A stretch of 64,000 nucleotides of DNA, taken from contig CACRXP010000012.1 of the NCBI GenBank assembly GCA_902702965.1, positions 2,457,830 through 2,521,829 on the forward strand, given 5' to 3'. This document shows, one piece after another, positions 56,891-64,000 of the stretch. Source of the DNA: Spirometra erinaceieuropaei. Lineage: Eukaryota; Platyhelminthes; Cestoda; Diphyllobothriidea; Diphyllobothriidae. A program made the translations under genes and the position numbers. Each line of letters opens with the position of its first letter. Position 1 is the first letter of the stretch. Below the pieces are notes generated by a model. It did no database searches, was not told the DNA's origin, and saw only the letters and a list, made by a program, of their open reading frames with translations.

Positions 56891-57023
56891 AATGGTAGGG
56901 GGCGCTCACCGATCGTCCTTACGGAACTCACTCGTTCCGTTGTGCCCTATGGACTCTCGCTCTCGAGCCCAACCAGCAACCGCACAGCGGCACATGAACG
57001 ATCGGTGAGCGCCCCCTACCATT
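56891..57023. repeat. Perfect 26-bp inverted repeat with 81-bp loop
   Basis: 56891-56916 (AATGGTAGGGGGCGCTCACC..) is the exact reverse complement of 56998-57023. The loop carries GGAACTCACTCGTTCCGTTG, the reverse complement of the SINE tail module at 2410-2430. So two SINE 3' modules lie here in opposite orientations. Confidence 0.8.
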
Positions 57024-57054
57024 CTATATTCCCGATCGAAACCGACAGGGTAAC

Positions 57055-57245
57055 GGGCTCGTGGCCCAGTGGTTAGAGGCGTGGGCTTCTAACAAACAGG
57101 TCGCGAGTTCGAGCTTCGGGTGTGCCGCACTTCGGGGTTGGGTATGACTGGCTGACGACGGCTAATGAGCTAGAAATGCCCATTCCAGTCTCCCTTGTCT
57201 TTGTCGGTAATAACATACTGCCACTTGTTCAGCTTGGCACAGGAG
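57055..57245 (+). repeat. tRNA-Arg(TCT)-like SINE, copy 3
   Basis: Head 57055-57125 with TGGCCCAGTGGTTAGAGG (A box), GTGGGCTTCTAACA (TCT loop) and GGTCGCGAGTTCGAGC (B box). The body GACTGGCTGACGACGGCTAA, CCATTCCAGTCTCCC and GTCGGTAATAACATACTGCC is nearly colinear with 2250-2345. Confidence 0.75.
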
Positions 57246-57249
57246 CCTA

Positions 57250-58994
57250 CAAAAGCGGCTGCCACCACTGTCCCAGTGACTCTCAGGCGCGACTGGATGC
57301 AACCAACACCAGCCCTGGCTTTGTCAGCGGTCGCTGCCGCCTGAGAGGACACCTCAGGTTCTGCGTACAATGAACCCTTCATCCCAGTAAATGCTGTCTT
57401 CTCCTTACGACTTTGAATTTGGCCTGATGATTGTAACGCTCTGCGAGGGCACTCCCACTGCTTAGTCGCTACACCGGGACTTATACGAAAAAATGAGACA
57501 GGCGCTCACTCAGAGTCACGGACTGCGCTACAGTCGGATTAATAGTTATGTCCGATTGGCTCAGCCTTACCTCACGAATGTGCTGAGAATTAGATGAGGA
57601 ATAACCTATACCACTTCCATGTGGGCGCGTAGGTAACATGAGGGCTTGTTACAGACACAAGAGTGGACGCTTTTGAAATGCAGTTGGTTGTAATAGTCTT
57701 AAGAGAGATTTCTGCAGATTCTTGTCACTGATGTTAGTTTGCAAAATATTCATGTTGAGCTCTTCGATGGATGTGAGGTGAGGATTGCTCGGTTGGAATG
57801 CTGTTTGCGGTTGAAGCAAAAATGAAATGTCAAACCCCGGACACCTCATAAGTCGAGGACGAAAAAACAGGCTTCACGGATGGGGTAGATGTTTGAGTCT
57901 GGCGTGTATGCACGAGTGAGGAAGAAGAAACTAGTTGAACATCAGAACCATTTGTGTATTTTTCTGGGCCTTTAAATTCTTGCAGAATTCCATAGTTGGA
58001 GGTGTGTGTGACGATCAGGGATGTAAGACCAACTGAAACCGCTCGCAGTTGTTTCGTTCCGTCTAATGTCAGAAGTCCAGTAGCTGTGAGAACATCTTTA
58101 TTCCCTATAAAGGGCAGGTTGCCGTGAGTTGGGTGTTTGCTTGTGTCGGAACTAAGCGTCCGCTCCCGGAGAGCGTCAGTCGCGGTGTGTGGTTCATGAC
58201 GGTGCGTCGAGCACCGTGGCTCGGAAGGCAGCCGACTGACGCCTCAACTCGCAGTCCACGCAGTCTGCCCAGTTGTGTGTGTGTGCGTATGTGTGGGGTG
58301 GCGGAATGGTGGCCTGGGATCCAGGCGATCAAGCGATCTGTCACTCCCCTTACCGAATGCTCGCAGACACTTCTGTTGGGAACCAGTCTCTGTGTGTAGC
58401 GCATGTTAGACGGAGTCACCCCAACTCACACAAGCTACCGGGGGAGGGAGAGAAGAGAGGTGTCGATTCTGACCGGATCCAGCGTTTATTTCCACTCCGT
58501 AGACAGTCACCCCCACCTCGGAACTATCAGGACACGATAACAGTCTCGGTTTGGAAATTTGCCAACTAACAGAGTAAGTTGGTCTTCATTTCCGGCGAGC
58601 GTCAGACTGCGATAGCTCATTTGTAAAGTGACCTTGATGGCTTTGTCACCTGCGTGAGGTCTGAGCCCGCTTCATCCATGAAACCTGGCAAATCTGGAGT
58701 AAGAGATGCGGCATGCGTGGATGCCCTTTTAGAGTTTTCATCCACTGCGCGGTGGGTGTTTGGTGCGGGAATAAAACAGATGCTGTGCATGGCTGTTCTC
58801 GCCCAACTCAACATCCCGTCATTTCGCTGGCATTGTTATTTTTCATCACTCGCTATGGACGATATGTATTAGCCAACCACCTCTAAGATTGATGAACCCA
58901 TTGAGGAGCCCTTGATTTGTTCTTAGTTGGACTCATAGCTGGCGACACGGGAATATGGGACCTCCGCGCCACAGGCTGGCATCGCGCTAAATTC
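57250..58994. other. Intergenic, no gene seen
   Basis: Overlapping ORFs at 58105-58569 and 58617-58872 on both strands, none with a recognisable domain. A GT run lies at 58275-58287. Confidence 0.4.
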
Positions 58995-59029
58995 GGGGGG
59001 GTACATATTCCCCTGGCCCAACTCTGGTC

Positions 59030-59095
59030 CTAACCCTCCTGGCCTAAACCCCAACGCTGGTCCTCATAACCCTAACACTAGCCATAACCCCACTG
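59030..59095 (+). repeat. Degenerate telomere-like CCCTAA tract
   Basis: TCCTAACCCTCC, CTAAACCCCAAC and CATAACCCTAACACTAGCC: imperfect CCCTAA units in the same orientation as those at 6.2, 7.2 and 12.5 kb. No MITE-type TIRs were seen around this one. Confidence 0.5.
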
Positions 59096-59248
59096 TGATT
59101 TGGGCAAGGCCATATGGAGGACGGTGGTCCGTATTCCTGTATCAAACCGAGTCGGATGCAGTACCCTGCGAATTCACTGAGATTCTGAACTGCAAACGAA
59201 ATTCGCAACTTCAAACGGCAGAGCGCGTCCTTCAGATACACCTCTCCT

Positions 59249-59534
59249 GGCTACTGCTCTCCTTTTAATACAAATGAATATGCGACTCCCAAGTCGAAAG
59301 TAGGAGAAGTGGGCCTCTCCGGAAGAGGTTTATTTCTCTTCTAACATCTCGAGCAGCGAGTTAGTCTCCCCTTCTTCAGAGAAGAGAGTTGCGGACACAG
59401 CCCTCAAGGCTACTGCTGTCATTTTAATACTATTGAATATTCAACTTCAGAGTGGCATATCGCAAGAAGTAGGTGAGTTCTCCGGAAGGGTTTTACTTGT
59501 CTTCTAACATCTTGAGCAGCGAGTTAGTCTCCCC
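59249..59534 (+). repeat. Two-copy tandem repeat, period about 159 bp
   Basis: GGCTACTGCT.TC.TTTTAAT, TCTCCGGAAG and CTTCTAACATCT.GAGCAGCG, ending GAGTTAGTCTCCCC, appear at 59249-59374 and 59408-59534. Confidence 0.75.
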
Positions 59535-59589
59535 GTCTCCAGGGACAATAATTGTTGACAGAGGTTATTTTAGTTAGCATACCTAACTT

Positions 59590-60380
59590 AAAGAGGGAGA
59601 CACGATCGCTGGCGTTTCGGATTCTTGCTCGACCTCGCAGAATTTGAATGTGTAGCCGGATCTCGTCGAATGAGCCGCAACTTGAGAGTTGGCGTCATTT
59701 CTCCACACCGCTGCAGCGTGCTCGGCCATTCGCGTTCGGAGCTGTCGTCAGAGCAACTACGTCGGAGAAACTGGAAAACAGCTCCGAACGCGAATGTCCG
59801 AGCACGCTGCAACGGTGCAGAGAAATTACACCAACTTTCAAGTTGCGGCTCATTCAACGGGTTCCGGCCACACATTCAAATTTGACGAGGCCGAAATTCT
59901 CGCTAGAGGTGACAACCGCGTGAGCCGGGAGCTGCTTGAGTCATGGTTTACTGGCCCCCAGTCCGTTAACAATTGCAATTATCTTCTCCTTACACACTCG
60001 ATACTGAGACTTCGCCTAGGCGGAGAAATTAGCCACGCGGGGAGTGCACGGGTGAACACCTTTCCCAACACCAGGGTCAGTGCGTCAGATGGTCGAGCAA
60101 TCATCACACCAAAATTCAACGCACGTGATGAGATTGCAGCAATTTACGACGCAAATGTCGGCCAGAAAACAGTCAACAGAGCACGTGCAACGATCCCTGA
60201 TGAAGAGGGGGGGAACCGTATACATTCATAGGTATGCGGTAGCACGGCGACTGCATCCTATAAATACTGCAGCCCCTTGTGCATAAACCACCCGTATCTG
60301 CTTTCGTCTCTGATGATGGGCTTGCGCAAGAATCCGGAACGTCAGACTAATAAAGGTCTTGTCACAGCGATCGTGTCTCT
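59590..60380 (+). pseudogene. Penelope-like element 3' part in palindromic arrangement
   Basis: Plus strand 59740-60231 reads RQSNYVGETGKQLRTRMSEH, FQVAAHSTGSGHTFKFDEAE and ELLESWFTGPQSVN: the GIY-YIG second half and C-terminus, open to the stop at 60229. It is very close to the 33-kb PLE. The stretch 59735-59590 encodes the same region on the minus strand (NSQVAAHSTRSGYTFKF, then a truncated tail), so two 3' ends meet head-to-head. Arms of 12 bp (TTCGGAGCTGT-type) face each other around SNYVGETGK. RT and most of the endonuclease lead are missing. Confidence 0.85.
60306..60347 (+). ncRNA. Hammerhead-ribozyme-like motif downstream of a PLE ORF
   Basis: GTCT-CTGATGA, then a stem II region (TGGGCTTGCGCAAGAATCCG), then GGAAC (GAAAC with one change), GTC and AGAC. 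Stem I GTCT/AGAC pairs perfectly and CTGATGA is intact. It is colinear without gaps with 32738-32697. A third, 3'-half copy (GAGCAAGAATCCGAAAC-GCC) lies at 59611-59633 on the minus strand and shows the likely ancestral stem II GGATTC/GAATCC. Confidence 0.55.
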
Positions 60381-60399
60381 TCTTCATGACTTCTTTCTG

Positions 60400-61460
60400 G
60401 GACTCGTCTCTTCGCTTCTATTGGCAATGCCTAACTTAGCCACTCGCTGGATTGGGAAGGCAAAGAGAGCGCAGGCAGAGCTTAAGGCACACGCAGGGAA
60501 GCGGGTGTGAATAGATACCTGAAGTAACCCCGGCTGGCGTATAAACACTCATTCCCCCGCTGACAGTCACTCGCTGGATTCAAATTGTAGGAAAGATGTA
60601 AATACGTGATACTTGTAGAGTCAGCGTATACACATCCACTAAACCTAGAGGTCAGCGACAAGAGCATCGTGGCACGAATCGCTGCTGCCACCGAACCTTT
60701 GTAGGTTGTTTAAATCATGTCGATATGCAAATTTCTGCGAAGATCTGGCTTATCCCCCGCAGCCTTCAGCGCTAGGCTGTGGGCTTAGAAGTCGAGCGAA
60801 AACTGATGGTTTTCGATCACCATTATTGGAGAACTACTTGCAAAGTCAGACGTAGAATATCCTCTCAAATGAGACAGCCCCCACTGCCTGTGACTATGTC
60901 GCGAGTTTGTCTCAGCTCATTTAACAAAGGGGTGCTTCCTCGCCATCCCAAGGAGTCCTCAACTGTTGTACGCAGTCACCAAACTACCGCCTCAGTGAGG
61001 ACGACGAAATATAATTCAGTTCAATAATTGCCTCACTCCGGTCCGGCCATCGGCTCTTGAACCTCCGGTACTATATTTTCACCCCCCGCCCTCCCCAAGA
61101 GATGCGATTGTGCAGGTTGGCGAGCGACAACGCGCACTTCACGGGGCATATTTTTTTGTGGATAGATCGAGCGTGCTTACAGTTGTATCAAGTAAGCAAA
61201 AATTCCAAAAATAATTTCGGTCAGATTATTGCTGAGGCGCGAGGACGGAAGCAGACGACTGCTCACGCTGGCGTCGGCCACATAAAAAATTGGCCAGCGG
61301 TGGTGGGGAAAAGGCTTGGACACACGGCGCCGAGGTCATACTTTACGTCCGAACCAGAACAATGGTTCTCATCCATGGCTGTAAATAATGTTGAAGCAGA
61401 CATACAGATGGCCGTTCGACCATCGCGAACGATGACATCCACCGAATGCCCCACGGAGTG
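60400..61460. other. Intergenic, no gene seen
   Basis: No recognised ORF. The frames at 60482-60691 and 61057-61461 carry no domain. Confidence 0.4.
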
Positions 61461-61469
61461 AATGCAACA

Positions 61470-61800
61470 CCAGTGACTTGCGTGTTAGTTGGTTTTTCAG
61501 CGAGGGCAGTCTTGCGCAGCACCTACCGAACTCTATCCCCGCCCACCTACGTGTTGCCGGTAGCAAGGCGCTGCAAGGACGACCGGAAGCGGGGCGGGCG
61601 TATTTACTGACAAAAGTAAACAGTCCGCGTACGCATGACACAGCCAGGACGGCTGAGATCTCACATGTGTGATCATGCCGTAGGGGTCACACAACGGAGG
61701 GGCCGTTTAACGCGACTTTAAGTCCTGAGATGGACAGAGGTCTCAAGCCAGTTAACAGTCTTCCAAGCCATGACTGATAGCGTCAGCGACCTGAGCCGAG
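61470..61800 (+). repeat. Dispersed repeat modules M2 and M1, third locus
   Basis: 61470-61545 shares GTGACTTGCG, TCTTGCGCAGCACCTACC and CTCTATCCCC-like text with M2. 61655-61800 shares TCTCACATG, CCGTAGGGGTCAC, AGTCTTCCAAGCCATGACT and ATAGCGTCAG with M1. M2 then M1 occur in the same order as at 51.2-51.9 kb. Confidence 0.5.
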
Positions 61801-62299
61801 CTCGGTCGTAGCGTCTGATCCAGCTCATCTACGCATGTCACACACGATCTACTCATCACTATATGTGCCTCACTTACAGATGTCTTAAAGGACATACAGA
61901 AGATAAATCATAGAGCCTGACTCTCAGACTTTAGGAGCACCGAATTACCCCCACCAGCTGACAGCCTTCATGGTTTTTAGGGCAATGTGATAAATCCAAG
62001 TGTAGCGAGGAGGGATGACAGAGAATGCGGGTAGTTTGATACAGTTACCGTTTCGAATTGAAGCCTTTTAGCTGAACCTTGCAATCTCTGTCACCTACTC
62101 CCTACACCCCTACCTGCATCCGAACCCGTCACGTTACAGCGACGAGACAAACAAATGCCACGCTGGCACGCGTCCCGAGCCCTCATGTGGCGTACTTGGG
62201 CTCGACTCCACCAATTATCTTTTCCATCACCCTTTTCATTGGCTGATTTTAACCTGTGTCTGTCCAACCGTGTACAGGTCTGGCAATGAATGGTTTATA

Positions 62300-62505
62300 G
62301 TAGAGGGGAGACGACAGTCTGGGGAGTAGATTGATATAGCGCTGTTTCAGGCTTGTATGCCTTCATTCAGCCAATCATAACCCTGACCACCAGCAGCTGG
62401 GACCAGAAACACAAACATGCGCACAGACGCACCTGGCGCAGTTGATCCACCACTGGGGTCTACCAGATGGGTCATAAGCACTTCATCGAACCGAAGTTCA
62501 TCAAT
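62300..62505 (+). repeat. Repeat R8, direct copy 1
   Basis: GAGTAGATTGATA, CCTTCATTCAGCCAATCATA, ACCACCAGCAGCTGGGACCA and ACTGGGGTCTACCAG recur almost unchanged at 62695-62872, with a minus copy at 18.24 kb. Confidence 0.85.
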
Positions 62506-62537
62506 GCCTCGCCACCTGTCGTTCTCTGTCGCTGCAG

Positions 62538-63062
62538 ATCGGGTATTTATTCAATCAGGAATGGGCGCACACAGATCTATTGGTTTCACGAAGCAAACAA
62601 GCTCCGTATGGGTGGCAAAGGTTACGAACAGGCAACCAATCACGAGGCCGAAGTCGGCCAAACCATAATAGCAGCGAAGAGGGACGACAGAGAATGCGGG
62701 TAGATTGATACAGTACTGTTTCGAGCTTATTCTGCCTTCATTCAGCCAATCATAACCCTGACCACCAGCAGCTGGGACCAGAAACACAAACATGCGCACA
62801 GACACAGCTAGCGCAGTTGGTCCAACACTGGGGTCTACCAGGTGGCTCATAAGCACTTCATCGAACCGAGGTCATATGTATACGTATGCGACTTTCTTCT
62901 CGGTCTATAAACACTTCGATCGGTCGACACCTCGCGCTCCCTCCTCGCTGCTATTATGATTTGGCCGACTTCGGCTTGGTAACTGGTTGCTTTGCCACCC
63001 ATAAGGAGCTTGCTTACTCCGTGAAGCCAATAGATCGGTGTGCGCCCATTCCTGATTAAATC
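62538..63062. repeat. Inverted pair flanking R8 copy 2 (arms 62538-62690 and 62930-63062)
   Basis: ATTCAATCAGGAATGGGCGC, GTGGCAAAGGTTACGA, GAGGCCGAAGTCGGCC and CATAATAGCAGCGAAGAGGG at 62545-62685 recur reversed at 63060-62930. The second direct R8 copy (62695-62872) lies between the arms. Confidence 0.8.
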
Positions 63063-63069
63063 CAAGTGT

Positions 63070-64000
63070 GTCAAATTCGTTATTTTGGGCAACGCGTTGA
63101 TGCGCCATGAGGATGGATTCCTCAGCGTTGACCTCACTCTTTCTTCCCTTTTCCAGGCACCAGCCAACTGTTCGAGTCGATCAGCCATCCGGTGATGGGA
63201 TTGGTCGCAGTAACTTGCTCCGTCGTGATCATACATCCTCCATTTGTGACAGTAGTAATGGGCTTGCATGGACTCTGCGCAGCCTGGTTAACGCATGCCG
63301 TGACCCAGTCTAATGCTATTTTGATTCAGCTAATTCCCGGCTGGGTCTGTTTTGGGTTGGGATTTCCTAATTTGTTGATCGTGCCAACCCTGAGCACCGT
63401 TATCGGCCAGTAACCTCGGGGTTGCCACTTTTAAATATTCAGGTTCGCTTAACCCAACCTTGCTTCTCAGCGAGCTCCACTTCGTTTAAACGCAGTCAGT
63501 CAAGTTAAAAGGATGATGGACTAAAGAATCCCACTGGAATTTGGTAATCCTCTCTGTTCAGTCCTATTCTTTCTCACAACCGCCAATCGATGAGACAGCA
63601 AATGTCGCGTGTAATTGTTTTTTAAACATGGAATCATTTCGGCGTTTGTGTGTTTATGCCATTTAGAGAGAAACTCGACGTTTCTGGTACCGGACTCTTT
63701 AGACCTGCAAATCGAAAACACGAGGATGGGTTAGAAGGCAATAATGGAGAAATACACCGAATGGTCTCCAAGTAAAGCATTGTCTGAAGACGACAGAAGG
63801 CAAGTGAGATTCAAGGACTGGAAGACCAGGCATCAGTGTCTACCCTTGTGTTTGTCATTCAGTGGTCAAAAGAGGGGGAGTCTTACTCCATTCAGCCAGC
63901 AACCTTTTGGAAACTGGTAAGCGGAAAAGCAATGAGCTGAGGGCCGCTATACTGCAGCATTCAAACCGATGAGCAGTCCCAGTTATAAGACACGGGAATG
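63070..64000. other. Window end, no gene seen
   Basis: Begins with a fragment shared with 51872-51935 (GACCTCACTCTTTCTTCCC, CAGCCAACTGTTCGAG). The rest has short ORFs without recognisable content. Confidence 0.4.

Noticed and set aside
58105..58569. GC-rich ORFs on both strands
   Set aside because: Mutually overlapping frames in GC-rich repeat-like sequence with no family resemblance.
1..64000. CRISPR array, bacterial operon or phage content
   Set aside because: No regularly spaced short repeats, no operon-like ORF packing; spliced genes and non-LTR/PLE elements show the DNA is eukaryotic.

Overview
The window is eukaryotic, non-microbial DNA: spliced genes with GT-AG introns, AATAAA signals, very low gene density and many decayed retroelements. 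The best-supported source is a flatworm, most likely a tapeworm with a large repeat-rich genome (for example a diphyllobothriidean). This rests on two genes with 29-33 nt micro-introns, several Penelope-like elements (PLEs) carrying GIY-YIG domains, CR1/L2-like non-LTR elements and tRNA-derived SINEs. Species is inference; no rRNA or mitochondrial marker is present.

Only two host genes are convincingly complete. Both encode purine nucleoside phosphorylase (PNP, 280 aa). They lie head-to-head: one on the minus strand (29651-30667) and one on the plus strand (46824-48301). All five coding exons have identical lengths (172/104/176/191/200 nt) with identical phases. The first three introns of each gene are only 29-33 nt. 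They are paralogues with different active-site substitutions, acting in purine salvage.

The roughly 16 kb between them is retroelement debris: two copies of one CR1-like family (31.56-32.59 kb, 34.4-37.06 kb), a PLE on the opposite strand between them (32.64-34.03 kb), a pair of about 530-bp direct repeats (37.26 and 38.79 kb), and remnants of a second CR1-like family (39.4-45.99 kb) that include a 719-base assembly gap and one young-looking 3' end.

Layout elsewhere. 0-29.5 kb: a 5' RT remnant, three large foldback elements (0.6, 19.2, 22.4 kb), tRNA-like inverted repeats (3.3 kb), two TIR-bounded MITE-like elements with a telomere-like (CCCTAA) core (7.0, 12.3 kb) and two PLE GIY-YIG remnants (13.5, 21.6 kb). 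48.4-64 kb: by eye more GC-rich and built of modular dispersed repeats, tRNA-Arg-like SINEs, a PLE cluster with internal ~300-bp tandem duplications (52.7-56.5 kb), a PLE 3' end in palindromic arrangement (59.6-60.4 kb) and a direct/inverted repeat cluster at 62.3-63.1 kb.

The most unusual signals are hammerhead-ribozyme-like motifs downstream of two PLE ORFs, the telomere-core MITE, the ultra-short introns with one frame-preserving micro-intron, and the foldback family. All coordinates of repeats and decayed elements were set by eye and are approximate.
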